Shown here: positions 24,857 to 33,070 of the stretch, one piece after another
Layout of the letters: every line of letters starts with the position of its first letter
Position numbering within the stretch: position 1 is the first letter of the stretch
Notes under the pieces: generated by a model
Seen by the model: the letters and a program-made list of their open reading frames with translations, nothing else
What the model was told of the DNA's origin: nothing
Database searches by the model: none
Translations under genes and position numbers: made by a program
NCBI GenBank assembly: GCA_031279555.1
Contig: JAITIK010000117.1
Location: 1 to 33,286 of the forward strand
DNA from: Treponema sp.
GTDB lineage: Bacteria > Spirochaetota > Spirochaetia > Treponematales > Breznakiellaceae
DNA length: 33,286 nucleotides
Direction of reading: 5' to 3'

Positions 24857-25021
24857 ATAGCGGTTTGTCGCGCTTCGCGCATAAAATCTCCAAAAATCGC
24901 CTTTAAGGCGATTTTTCACTGTGCAAACTGCCGCCATCGAACCAAAGGTTCGCAGAAGCCCGCTAATCGTGGTTTTGAGGTACAAATGGCGCAAAAACCT
25001 ACAAATGCAACAAGTTGATAG
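24857..25021 (+). repeat. MITE-like dispersed repeat, copy 3, between nifH-like and nifB
   Basis: This diverged copy fills most of the 179-base gap between the two genes. Its left end is conserved; the right terminal repeat is decayed. It is flanked by ATAG (24857-24860 and 25018-25021), where the other copies have CTAG. The central stem is perfect with different bases: AAAAATCGCC, a TTTAA loop, GGCGATTTTT. Compared with copy 2 one G-C pair has become A-T on both sides, a compensatory change. The A-run/T-run flanks make this stem a plausible two-way intrinsic terminator (24892-24915). Confidence 0.75.
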
Positions 25022-25027
25022 AAGATC

Positions 25028-26338
25028 ATGCGGGATATTCAATTACAGAAAAGAGCCAATCTGCTAAAACTTCATCCCTGCTTTAATGGGTGCGGAGGAA
25101 AGAATACGCGCATACATCTACCTGTGGCGCCATCCTGCAATATCCAATGCAATTATTGCATGCGGAAATACAATTGCGCCAATGAAAGCCGGCCCGGCGT
25201 AACCGCTAAAGTTCTCGCGCCGGAAGAGGCGGCGGAGCGCTTCCTTGAAGCCCGGAAACGGCTGGGAAAAATCGATGTGGCTGGCGTCGCGGGGCCGGGT
25301 GACGCCCTTGCCGAATTCGACCGGATGCGGGAGACTTTCGCGCTTATTCGTGAGGCTGATGACGACGTTGTGTTCTGCCTTTCAACCAACGGACTCCTCC
25401 TTCCCCGATATGCTGGCGATATTGCCGGCATGGGCGTCTCCCACGTGACAGTGACGGTGAACGCCGCGAGTCCTTATGAGGGGAGGCGCATCTACCGTTA
25501 TGTGCAATACGAGGGGAAGTGTTATTCAGGCGCCGAAGGCGCGGACATTCTGCTTGAAAACCAGTACGAAGGCATTTCACGCCTTCGGGACTTGGGAATC
25601 GTCACAAAGGTCAACATTATCATGCTCAAGGATATCAACGCCGGCGTCATCCCTGAGATTGTGGCGAAAGTAAAAAAGGCCGGCGCAGATATGACCAATA
25701 TCATGCAGATCATCCCGGCGCCGGGCGCCATTTTTGAACATATTCCCATGGCGAGCAACGCCGAGCTTACTGAGATGCGGAAAACCTGCGAAGCCATATT
25801 GCCCCAGATGTACCACTGCCGCCAGTGCCGGGCAGACGCCGTAGGGACTCTGGATGAAGATATTTCCTTTCAGTTTGTTGGCGGCAAAGGTTGCGACGAG
25901 TCAGAGCGATCAACTCTTGAGAAAGAAAGCGCGGCTGCTCTTGGAGGGTATTCCGGAAGAGACGTCCGGCCGCTGTTCTTCGCGGCGGCATCCAAAAACG
26001 GCGTTGCGGTGGATCAGCATTTTGGGCATGCTTCGGCCTTTTATATTTATCACTATAAGAACGGCGCGGTTGAATTTATCGAAAAGCGAGATGTGTCCAA
26101 GTACTGCCGGGGACGAGAAAACTGCGTCCATAACTCGGCGGAATGCCTCAACGGGATTATTGAAACGCTGGGGGATTGCGACGGCGTCATTGCCATGCGC
26201 ATAGGCGATATCCCGCGCCGCCGCCTTGCGGAACAGGGCGTCCAATTTTTTATGACGTATGATTACGTTGCCAACGCGGTGAAGGAATTCGGAAAAACTT
26301 TTGACAAGGAGATTGCTACGGATAATGCCGCGCCCTAA
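25028..26338 (+). CDS. nifB: NifB-type radical SAM protein with C-terminal NifX-like domain
   Basis: This 436-residue protein has the NifB layout. HPCFN at 16-20 contains a cluster ligand. The radical SAM motif is Cys37-x3-Cys41-x2-Cys44 (CNIQCNYC), followed by RKYNCANESRPGV. The later CRQCRADAVG provides further cluster ligands. A C-terminal domain (about 315-425, with VDQHFGHASAF) matches the iron-molybdenum cofactor-binding NifX/NafY fold. NifB builds NifB-co, the 8Fe-9S-C precursor of nitrogenase cofactors, from two [4Fe-4S] clusters. The start MRDIQLQKRANL lies 7 bases after repeat copy 3; the ribosome binding site (AGAAG) is weak. Fused NifB-NifX proteins are common. A role in a nitrogenase-like enzyme rather than nitrogenase is possible. 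Confidence 0.9.
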   Translation: MRDIQLQKRANLLKLHPCFNGCGGKNTRIHLPVAPSCNIQCNYCMRKYNCANESRPGVTAKVLAPEEAAERFLEARKRLGKIDVAGVAGPGDALAEFDRMRETFALIREADDDVVFCLSTNGLLLPRYAGDIAGMGVSHVTVTVNAASPYEGRRIYRYVQYEGKCYSGAEGADILLENQYEGISRLRDLGIVTKVNIIMLKDINAGVIPEIVAKVKKAGADMTNIMQIIPAPGAIFEHIPMASNAELTEMRKTCEAILPQMYHCRQCRADAVGTLDEDISFQFVGGKGCDESERSTLEKESAAALGGYSGRDVRPLFFAAASKNGVAVDQHFGHASAFYIYHYKNGAVEFIEKRDVSKYCRGRENCVHNSAECLNGIIETLGDCDGVIAMRIGDIPRRRLAEQGVQFFMTYDYVANAVKEFGKTFDKEIATDNAAP

Positions 26339-26693
26339 AGATCTGCCATTCAGGATGGGGAGATTCATCATAAGTCGAAACCGATTGTAAAGATCAAATG
26401 CTTCTCAAAAGCCTTTGCCAAATCACTATTTTGACAGAAGCGGTTCCAAAACCAACCCGAACGCAAGTTCGCGTTTTGGAACAAGCTCACCTCTCAAAAA
26501 AATGGCTGAGGCGTACTTTGGAGGATCCGAAACTGAGAGAAAATGGGGGCGAGGCGCTGAAAACATGGTAGTGTCAGCCATAACGGTCGAAACTGACGAA
26601 GGAAAAGCAGGACATTTGCCGCAACACATCCCCGCGTTGCGCATAACGCATCATCAATTGACAAGTAAAGCCTATAATTTTTATAGCGGACGG
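26339..26693. other. Convergent non-coding gap after nifB
   Basis: These 355 bases lie between convergent genes. They contain a nested hairpin: GTTCCAAAAC (26443-26452) pairs with GTTTTGGAAC (26473-26482), and inside it CGAAC-GCAA-GTTCG has a GNRA-type loop. An AT-rich stem (CTATAA at 26672-26677 with TTATAG at 26681-26686) lies at the end of the minus-strand operon. An open frame from 26415 has no ribosome binding site or known product and runs into the opposite gene, so it was not called. Confidence 0.55.
26443..26482. terminator. Nested hairpin, possible nifB terminator
   Basis: Ten-base outer arms enclose a five-base inner stem with a GCAA loop. No clear T run follows, so efficiency is uncertain. 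The outer arm shares GCGGTTCCAAAAC with the hairpin at 32908-32945. Confidence 0.35.
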
Positions 26694-28775
26694 TTAGTTC
26701 AAAGGTGGGAAATATCCGATCTTGTCCCCGCCCGATCTTGCCAGAAGATACACCTCCGCTTCAACCGGAAGATAGGCGTTGCCAAAATCCGTGGGCAACC
26801 GTGACTCGTAGCTTATGATGTAGACACCATTTGGAACAGAGACAAGACTCTGTATGACCGGTTTCACGCCTTCATTCCGGTACAGGGGAAGGACTTGTCC
26901 GCCGGTCTGGGATGCCAGGTATTCAAGCGCCGCGTCCGCCTTCCCGCCTCCTACGATGACCGCGTAAAACACGACGCCGTTGTTTGCCAGATATGCGGCA
27001 AGCTCGGAAAGACTGTACTGCTCAAAGGCGAGTTCTCCAAGAGCGCCGGAACCCACAAACACCACGGCGCGCTTTTTGTCCGCTGGCAACAGGTCTGTCG
27101 CGGCCAAACGCAACCCCAGATCGAAGCGCCACCGTGGCGAATATTCGGCGGCGGCGCCAACGCCTGGCAATATGCCGCCTGTTATTTGTTCTTTTACGGG
27201 CAACGCGGATGCGGATACGAGCGAGACGATGTTACCCCCTACGGAAGAAATGTCTCTGACAGCCGCGCTTATGTCTTCGCGCAAGCCGCTGGTAGCCGGC
27301 GAGCGTTCAATGACGAGGGAAAGCTCAAGGTTTGTTGTACGATACCCCGCCCCGAGCAACTGTTGTTTGGAAACGGGTCTCCCTTCTTCACTCAACATGA
27401 AGTTGCGCCCGTCAAGTCCGACAATGGGACGCCGGAGTCTGTCCTGCACGGAAATCTCAATAGTTACCTGCGGGAAGGCGCTTGAGACAACCCGTTCTAT
27501 CTGCACAAACAGCCCTGAAGCCATGTCGTCAAGCCGAGTCATAATGGAGATTTCGCTCGCCTGAAAATTAGCGACGAGGATATTGCCGTTCCGATCCATA
27601 CTCGCGTCCACAAGCCGAACTTTGTCATTGCCCGGGGCGCCGAGTTCCCTGATAACGGCGGAATCGACGTCAATCATAATCACGCGGTTTTTATCGGCGA
27701 CAAGGAGCCGCCCGTCCGAAAGGAAGCGGAGGCTTTCCGGACCTATAAGACCGGCGGCTACCAAAACGCCGAGATACGCGCCGTTGGGATCGAACAGGTA
27801 AATTTGATTGGAAGTATTGTCAGCGACATAGACCCTGCCGTTTTTTGCGGCGATTCCCGTGGGCGAAAGCAAGCCGCCGAAGGGTTCTCCGCCAGTGGAA
27901 ACAGTTTTCTTTCCAAAGGAGAGGATAAACGCGCCGTCAGGATCGAACTTGGAAACCCGTTGATTTCCATAATCAACCACGTAAAGGTAACCGGATTCAT
28001 CAACGGCGAGATTTTGGGGACCCACGAACATGCCGTCTCCCCGTCCTTTGGACCCGATATAAGACTGCCAGTCTCCATTGCTGTTGAGGATGCTCACCCG
28101 GTTGCCCCGGTATTCCGAGACATAGAGCCTCCCATCGTATCCGCGCGCCAGATCATAGGGGCGATCAAAGCCGTTTATAGGTCCCCGTTGCCGTTGCCTG
28201 ACAATGCCGTTTGGGTCAATGCGGAGAAGTTCGTTGCTGCCGTACGCGACTACCCACACAGAGCCATCGTCAAGAGGCAACGTTGCGGTAGGCTGACGGT
28301 ACAAAGTCTGCTTGTCCACCACGCCTGGGTACCTGCCCGATTCAACGTAGCGGATGTTGTCATCCACGATGGGCAGAAGGTTGCGCCGGTTCCGTATGGT
28401 CTCAATGCGGCTGTTTAAGAGCAACGCTTCCGTAGATATAGGCTCGTAGTTGCCGGACGCGGCCGCCCACTGCCTAATCGCCGCCTCTTCAAACCCTGAC
28501 CGGTAATAGGCGCGTCCCAGCCAGTCAAGCAACAGGGGTTCGCCCGGTCTAAAAGACAGGGCGCGTTCAAAGGAAAGGATCGCCTCGTTGAATGCGAACC
28601 TGTTGTATGCCTGCACCCCTATTCTGAACTCTTCCCGCGCATAGCGGGCGTCAAGATCCGCATTGCCGACAGTGAAATCTGATTGCTGGGCAAATACAGG
28701 AAACGCCGCGCATACAAAAAACGCCATAAACAGGGAAAAACATCCGTATGACTGGAGCCGTCTCACGCGCTTCAT
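26694..28775 (-). CDS. Secreted NHL-repeat protein with TPR and VWA-like domains
   Basis: This 693-residue protein has a signal peptide (1-29, ending FPVFA before QQ). TPR-like helices follow (about 45-110, with AYNRFAFNEAILSFERAL). NHL beta-propeller blades cover about 155-430, seen in repeats such as DGRLYVSEYRGNRVS and SGYLYVVDYGNQRVSKFD. The C-terminal part (about 440-690) resembles the VWFA-related domain of secreted bacterial proteins, with DRLRRPIVGLDGRNFML. It is probably periplasmic or surface-exposed and may bind a protein or polysaccharide; the ligand is unknown. It is the last gene of the galK-surE-TPR operon, with an ATGA overlap to the TPR gene. Confidence 0.8.
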   Translation of the reverse strand: MKRVRRLQSYGCFSLFMAFFVCAAFPVFAQQSDFTVGNADLDARYAREEFRIGVQAYNRFAFNEAILSFERALSFRPGEPLLLDWLGRAYYRSGFEEAAIRQWAAASGNYEPISTEALLLNSRIETIRNRRNLLPIVDDNIRYVESGRYPGVVDKQTLYRQPTATLPLDDGSVWVVAYGSNELLRIDPNGIVRQRQRGPINGFDRPYDLARGYDGRLYVSEYRGNRVSILNSNGDWQSYIGSKGRGDGMFVGPQNLAVDESGYLYVVDYGNQRVSKFDPDGAFILSFGKKTVSTGGEPFGGLLSPTGIAAKNGRVYVADNTSNQIYLFDPNGAYLGVLVAAGLIGPESLRFLSDGRLLVADKNRVIMIDVDSAVIRELGAPGNDKVRLVDASMDRNGNILVANFQASEISIMTRLDDMASGLFVQIERVVSSAFPQVTIEISVQDRLRRPIVGLDGRNFMLSEEGRPVSKQQLLGAGYRTTNLELSLVIERSPATSGLREDISAAVRDISSVGGNIVSLVSASALPVKEQITGGILPGVGAAAEYSPRWRFDLGLRLAATDLLPADKKRAVVFVGSGALGELAFEQYSLSELAAYLANNGVVFYAVIVGGGKADAALEYLASQTGGQVLPLYRNEGVKPVIQSLVSVPNGVYIISYESRLPTDFGNAYLPVEAEVYLLARSGGDKIGYFPPLN

Positions 28776-29461
28776 CTCGCTATTTCAACCAGTTTGAGAT
28801 GTTCTCGAATAAACACGTTATCAGGATCCTTCTCCCGCGCTCTTAGGAGGAATTTCATCGCTTCTATTCTTTTTCCATCTTTGTAATACGCCCATCCCAA
28901 AGAATCAAGGTATACGGGGCTGTCCGGATTCTTTTCGACCGCGCGCTTGCAGAAGCGAATCCCCCTCTTTACATCCTTGCCGGTGTCGGCGAGGATGAAG
29001 CCGAGACCATTCAGCGCCGTGAGGTTGTCGGAATCAACGCTTAGCGCCCGCTCATACCATTCTATCGCATCGCCATAGGATTGCCGCGACCATGCGGCGT
29101 ACGCCATCGTCGCGTACAGTTGCGCGGATTCAAAGCCTGTGTTAACCAACAGGGTAAGTTCTTGTTCAGCCTTCCTCGCCTTTTTAGTCATTATATATGC
29201 ATATGCCAGCATCATACGGCATTGATACACTCTCACATTGTTGTGGGCCTCACGGATGTATTTCTCAAGATAGGATTGGGCTTCCTCAAAACGTTTGAGT
29301 TTCGCATAACAAAGTCCCGTATAATAGGCTAATTCGAGAATTTCATTGGCATCTTTGGTCCGCACCTCTAAAAAAAACTGAAGGGCATTTTTCCAATCGC
29401 CTTTTTGAAAAAGGGCGACTCCTTCTTGAGATGTTGACACCGCTCCTGCAACTTCTTCCAC
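28772..29461 (-). CDS. Tetratricopeptide repeat protein
   Basis: This 229-residue protein consists mainly of TPR helices. Repeats are visible as EGVALFQKGDWKNALQFFLE, YYTGLCYAKLKRFEEAQSYL, YGDAIEWYERALSVDSDN, LNGLGFILADTGKDVKRGI and DSLGWAYYKDGKRIEAMKFL. No signal peptide is seen, so it is predicted cytoplasmic. TPR proteins act as binding scaffolds; the partner is unknown, but the next gene also has TPR segments and overlaps it by 4 bases. The start is a GTG at 29461, preceded by GAGGG about 10 bases upstream; the surE stop lies 27 bases upstream. Confidence 0.82.
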   Translation of the reverse strand: MEEVAGAVSTSQEGVALFQKGDWKNALQFFLEVRTKDANEILELAYYTGLCYAKLKRFEEAQSYLEKYIREAHNNVRVYQCRMMLAYAYIMTKKARKAEQELTLLVNTGFESAQLYATMAYAAWSRQSYGDAIEWYERALSVDSDNLTALNGLGFILADTGKDVKRGIRFCKRAVEKNPDSPVYLDSLGWAYYKDGKRIEAMKFLLRAREKDPDNVFIREHLKLVEIAR

Positions 29462-29488
29462 TGTCGATAAACCCTCTTTTCCTCTGTT

Positions 29489-30271
29489 TTAGTTTCTTGG
29501 GCGAAATCCCACACCCGCATGTCTCGGCGCTTCGGCGCACATATCGCCAGCCGCAACAGGATGAATAAACACCGGCGTTACTGAGGCCACATTCAACGAC
29601 ACCGCCTCGTAATCGGAACCCGACTCGGGAACGGTTTTCACCGCTCCGGCGTTCATAAAGCAATACCGTTTGCGATCCGGCGCATCAAACACTTCAATTT
29701 TATCCGACTCATATATCCGCCGCGATGGAAAAGTAATTTTTGACCCTACCGCCCCGGAAGGGGAATTTGGAAGGTTCACATTGATAAAAATATCTTCACG
29801 CCATAGCGCGGCGAATTCCTCTACATGCTCAACCGCATACGCCACCGCTTTTTCCCAATACAGCGGTTTTGTTTGGCCGGCAAGCGAGTATGCCACCGCT
29901 GGAATATGGTGCAGACTCGCCTGACGCGCTGCGGCCGCTGTTCCCGAATACACGAGATCAGTGCCGAGATTCGCCCCGCGGTTAATGCCGGACACCACAA
30001 GATCAACCGTAAAAGGCAACGCTCCCATGGACGCCATCAATACACAATCCGCAGGAGCGCCAGAACAAGCCCACATGTTTTCTGCCCGTTCTTTCAGACG
30101 TATTGGTCCTGAGATAAAAGTGATGTAATGAGAAAAACCGGAACGCTCGCCTTCGGGCGCGACAACATAGATATTGTGTCCCCTTGTTTTCCCCATTTCT
30201 CGCATAGCTCTGACAAACCAAATGAACCATTCAAAATCTATGCCATCGTCATTAGTCATCAATATATTCAT
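29489..30271 (-). CDS. surE: 5'/3'-nucleotidase SurE
   Basis: This 260-residue protein is a SurE nucleotidase. It has MTNDDG near the start (Asn7, Asp8, Asp9 bind the metal), APEGERSGFSH, and the family signature VSGINRGANLGTDLVYSGT with TAAAAR. SurE removes phosphate from nucleoside monophosphates and is linked to stationary-phase survival. The ATG at 30271 overlaps the galK stop in ATGA, giving translational coupling; the five-residue upstream extension was rejected. It sits between galK and the TPR gene, an unusual neighbourhood. Confidence 0.93.
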   Translation of the reverse strand: MNILMTNDDGIDFEWFIWFVRAMREMGKTRGHNIYVVAPEGERSGFSHYITFISGPIRLKERAENMWACSGAPADCVLMASMGALPFTVDLVVSGINRGANLGTDLVYSGTAAAARQASLHHIPAVAYSLAGQTKPLYWEKAVAYAVEHVEEFAALWREDIFINVNLPNSPSGAVGSKITFPSRRIYESDKIEVFDAPDRKRYCFMNAGAVKTVPESGSDYEAVSLNVASVTPVFIHPVAAGDMCAEAPRHAGVGFRPRN

Positions 30272-31437
30272 ACGGAAACCAAACACGCTCCTTGCGCAGG
30301 TACTACTTCATATATTATCGGATGAAAACCGAATATCCTCTCATAATCTTCAAGACGTTTTTTATATTCTGGTATAGATTCTTCTTTGATGACCGCGTAC
30401 GTGCAACCGCCGAATCCGAGTCCCGTCATTCTGGATCCGGAAACGCCTTCAGTTTCCTGCCCGCGCTTTACAAGCCAGTCTGTTTCCGGGCAAGACGCTT
30501 CGTAGAGATCGCGCAAGCCCTCGTGCGAATGGAAAATGATTCTGGAAAAGAGTTGGAAATCTTTTTTTCGCAGAGCGTCTTCGGTTTCGGTTATGCGCCG
30601 CATTTCCTGAATGACAAACAGCGCCCTTCTCCTGATCGTTTCAGGCAGGCCGCCCAGCAGTTCCGTAAGATTGACAGCCGCGAACATTTTATCGTTTATC
30701 TCCCGCAATTCTTTCTGGGGAAAAAGACTCTCAAACCCTTTGCGTACGTCGTGCCGCCTCTGCCTCAACTCCTGTTCAATGTTAAAACGAGGCACCCGCG
30801 AATCTGTTATCAGCATCTTATAGGGCGCGAAATCTACGGGAACTATTCTTGTTTCCCTTTTATGCTCATCAACGATGATGAAGCCGTCCGCTTTGGCGTT
30901 GAGGATCACGGCGTAATCGGCGAACGAAACCGGTTTTCCAAAAAAAACCTCCCGCTCCTTGATAAGCCGCATGATGAGATCCCGATCCGTTATATTTACC
31001 TTGAAAAAAGCGCGGAGCGCGACAGCGGTCGCCACCTCCACCGCTGTGGAAGACGCAAGTCCTATCTGCTGGGGAACGCCCCCATACACGGTGATATTAA
31101 GCCCTTTGGTGAGGCGACCAAGAGACGCGAACACCTGAATCGCCGCCTTGATGTAGTTTGACCACCGGTCTTCCCGTTTGTATTTCAAATTTGTGATGGA
31201 GGATCGCTTGCGTTCATCAGAATTCGCCGTAAAGAACCGCAGTGAATTGTCTTTTCGCTGGCTAATCGCTACATATATAAATTTATCAATCGCGGAAGAG
31301 AGACATGAAGAAAATTTTGGCTCGCCATGTTCCCCCAAGAGATGTACCCTTCCCGGAGCGCGGGCAATGACAATCTGCCCGGGCAGGTCGGCATCTGACT
31401 CATATTCCTTACGATGGATTTGTCCGATGTCCAACAT
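30268..31437 (-). CDS. galK: Galactokinase-like GHMP kinase
   Basis: This 389-residue protein has galactokinase length and the three GHMP motifs. Motif 1 is ARAPGRVHLLGEHGE, close to the GalK signature but lacking the usual N-L-I and D-Y residues. Motif 2 is GGVPQQIGLASSTAVE, altered from PxGxGLSSSA. Motif 3 is MTGLGFGGCTYAV. It would phosphorylate galactose at O1 to feed the Leloir pathway, but the changes leave room for another sugar. It is the first gene of a minus-strand operon with surE, the TPR gene and the NHL gene, divergent from a LacI-family regulator that may control it. AGAGAGG precedes the ATG. Confidence 0.82.
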   Translation of the reverse strand: MLDIGQIHRKEYESDADLPGQIVIARAPGRVHLLGEHGEPKFSSCLSSAIDKFIYVAISQRKDNSLRFFTANSDERKRSSITNLKYKREDRWSNYIKAAIQVFASLGRLTKGLNITVYGGVPQQIGLASSTAVEVATAVALRAFFKVNITDRDLIMRLIKEREVFFGKPVSFADYAVILNAKADGFIIVDEHKRETRIVPVDFAPYKMLITDSRVPRFNIEQELRQRRHDVRKGFESLFPQKELREINDKMFAAVNLTELLGGLPETIRRRALFVIQEMRRITETEDALRKKDFQLFSRIIFHSHEGLRDLYEASCPETDWLVKRGQETEGVSGSRMTGLGFGGCTYAVIKEESIPEYKKRLEDYERIFGFHPIIYEVVPAQGACLVSV

Positions 31438-31535
31438 TCCACACCTCTCTAAACATAAATTGGAGCGACCGTTGCCGCCGAGACGTCTGCAAAGTTGCCG
31501 TCAATGCTATAGCCACAGTTTATTCGCTTTATGTT

Positions 31536-31564
31536 ATACTATATGAAAAGTAAAAATTATTCAA
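31536..31564 (-). promoter_or_regulatory. Putative promoter of the galK operon
   Basis: On the minus strand TTGAAT (31564-31559) and TAGTAT (31541-31536) are separated by 17 bases. A leader of about 90 bases would follow. It lies in the divergent region shared with the LacI-family gene. Confidence 0.4.
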
Positions 31565-31644
31565 TAGATTTGACGATATTTTTTAACAGGCGCGTGAAGC
31601 GGCGCGGAGTTCCACACCATTAGGGGGATCCCGCCGCAATTCTA

Positions 31645-31674
31645 TTGACTTCAACCCTCATTTTTTGCTATGAT
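31645..31674 (+). promoter_or_regulatory. Promoter of the LacI-family gene
   Basis: TTGACT at 31645-31650 and TATGAT at 31669-31674 are separated by 18 bases. The leader is about 55-60 bases and includes GGAGAG at 31728-31733 as ribosome binding site. The longer frame beginning at 31670 starts inside this -10 box, which argues against that start. Confidence 0.5.
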
Positions 31675-31738
31675 TCAATGCCGGGCGTCTCTAAAAAAAC
31701 CCGGTTGCGTTTTAAAGTTTCCGTATTGGAGAGAATGG

Positions 31739-32785
31739 ATGACCGTGAAGGAAATAGCCGAACTTGCGGGCGTGTCTATCGGAACCGTAGACAGGGTTCT
31801 GTATCAGAGGGGCAGGGTGTCAACGGCGACCCGGGCGAAGGTACAAGAAATCATTGAAACATACCAATTCACCCCGAATCCCATAGCGCGGCGGTTGAAA
31901 AGAAACCGTTCGTACCGTTTTTGCGCCCTTATTCCACGGCGGGATCAAGACGCCGGATACTGGGAGCAGGCGATTGTAGGGCTTAAAACGGGCGCGGGCG
32001 AGGTCTGCCCTTTGGGGGTCGAGACGGAGATCATTGAGTACGATAGGTATAATATGGAAGAAATCTTTGCCAAGATGGAAGCGGCGCTGGCGAAAGAACC
32101 GGACGGCGTGATACTTGCGCCCAACATACGAATTAAGCGGCTGGTTCCCAAAATCAGAGAAAAACAGATGCCATATATTTTTTTCGATTCAGACTTTCCT
32201 GAATTGAAGCCGCTCTGTACAATCAGCCAGGATCCCAGTCGCGGCGGGTATCTTGCGGGCAGACTTATGAGCCTTTTTGGGCGAAGCGCGTTTGCGGCTG
32301 AAGATGGAAAACAACGTGAAAAACCAGTGGCGGTTCTTGACGCCCATTGTGAGGATTACCACATCGTTCGGCGCAGAGACGGCTTTTTGCGATACGCCGA
32401 AGAACACGCTATTCCGGTTGTGGTGAAAGAATATTCGGAAGAAGGCGAATTGACCGAAAAAGAAATAATGGCGCTTTTGGAGCGACACTGCGGGTTAATC
32501 GGATTTTTTGTCACCAACAGTTTGGCTCATCGCGTCGCTCAGGCGCTGAAAGACTTAGGCGCAAGCGAAAAGCGTATTATCATAGGCTACGATCTTACCT
32601 CAAATAATAAACAATTGCTGAAAGAAGGCTTTATAGACGCGATTATCTCCCAAAGACCCGAAGAACAAGGACGCCAGGCGGTAATCAACTTGTACCGTTA
32701 CATCGTGTTGGAACAGAATGTAGAGTCCAAAATCGAAATGCCGCTGGACGTCTATATTAAAGAAAATATCATGGAAACTCGTTAA
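31739..32785 (+). CDS. LacI-family transcriptional regulator
   Basis: This 348-residue protein starts with a LacI-type helix-turn-helix (VKEIAELAGVSIGTVDRVLY, residues 3-22) and hinge region, followed by a periplasmic-binding-protein-like sugar domain (about 60-335) of the PF13407 type. GTVDRVLYQRGRVS matches the recognition helix and adjoining loop of this subgroup. Such proteins repress or activate sugar genes when a sugar binds. The start at 31739 follows GGAGAG. The divergent galK operon and the lipoprotein gene downstream are possible targets; the effector may be a galactose-related sugar, by position only. Confidence 0.9.
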   Translation: MTVKEIAELAGVSIGTVDRVLYQRGRVSTATRAKVQEIIETYQFTPNPIARRLKRNRSYRFCALIPRRDQDAGYWEQAIVGLKTGAGEVCPLGVETEIIEYDRYNMEEIFAKMEAALAKEPDGVILAPNIRIKRLVPKIREKQMPYIFFDSDFPELKPLCTISQDPSRGGYLAGRLMSLFGRSAFAAEDGKQREKPVAVLDAHCEDYHIVRRRDGFLRYAEEHAIPVVVKEYSEEGELTEKEIMALLERHCGLIGFFVTNSLAHRVAQALKDLGASEKRIIIGYDLTSNNKQLLKEGFIDAIISQRPEEQGRQAVINLYRYIVLEQNVESKIEMPLDVYIKENIMETR

Positions 32786-32907
32786 GAATCCCTCCAAACC
32801 GGTACGGATTCTCCGTTCCTTTGCGCCTGCATATCCCTTGTTTCCAATCTTTTTCGCGCCTCGCTTCGCGGCTATCAAGCGGGTCGCTTTCAAAAATTTT
32901 TAAAAAA

Positions 32908-32945
32908 TGAGGCGGTTCCAAAACTTCAGTTTTGGAACCGCCTCA
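32908..32945 (-). terminator. Long hairpin, terminator-like on the minus strand
   Basis: Arms of about 17 bases pair perfectly around a TTCA loop (left arm starts TGAGGCGGTTCC). On the minus strand it is followed by TTTTTT, the intrinsic-terminator layout; on the plus strand no T run follows. That orientation is odd, because both flanking genes are on the plus strand. Confidence 0.5.
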
Positions 32946-32984
32946 AATAAAAAAAGCTTGACAAGAGAGGGGAAACCGTTATTC

Positions 32985-32996
32985 AATGTATACATT
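32985..32996. promoter_or_regulatory. Perfect palindrome, possible operator
   Basis: AATGTATACATT is a perfect 12-base palindrome about 126 bases before the lipoprotein start. It could bind a dimeric regulator. It lacks the central CG usual in LacI operators. Confidence 0.35.
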
Positions 32997-33024
32997 CACG
33001 TTAGCGTGGGTACATATTTTTTCT

Positions 33025-33055
33025 TTGAAGGAATTTTATAGAAAATTTCTATACT
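33025..33055 (+). promoter_or_regulatory. Lipoprotein promoter with overlapping palindrome
   Basis: TATACT at 33050-33055 is a good -10 box; the best -35 candidate is TTGAAG at 33025-33030, with a long 19-base spacer. TATAGAAA-A-TTTCTATA (33037-33053) lies between and across them, a position where a bound repressor would block polymerase. Confidence 0.35.
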
Positions 33056-33070
33056 TTGAAGCTATCAGTG

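Noticed and set aside
509-25021. The three repeat copies as a CRISPR array
   Set aside because: The copies are thousands of bases apart, lack spacers and have terminal inverted repeats.
26654-26686. TTGACA with nearby TATAAT in the nifB/NHL gap
   Set aside because: The two boxes are only 9 bases apart, and the sequence would transcribe antisense into the NHL gene; treated as chance.
26415-26804. 129-codon frame after nifB
   Set aside because: It overlaps the 3' end of the opposite-strand NHL gene, crosses the nested hairpin, and has no ribosome binding site or known motif.
31670-31738. Upstream extension of the LacI-family gene
   Set aside because: It starts inside the predicted -10 box, and the helix-turn-helix begins right after the ATG at 31739, which has a ribosome binding site.
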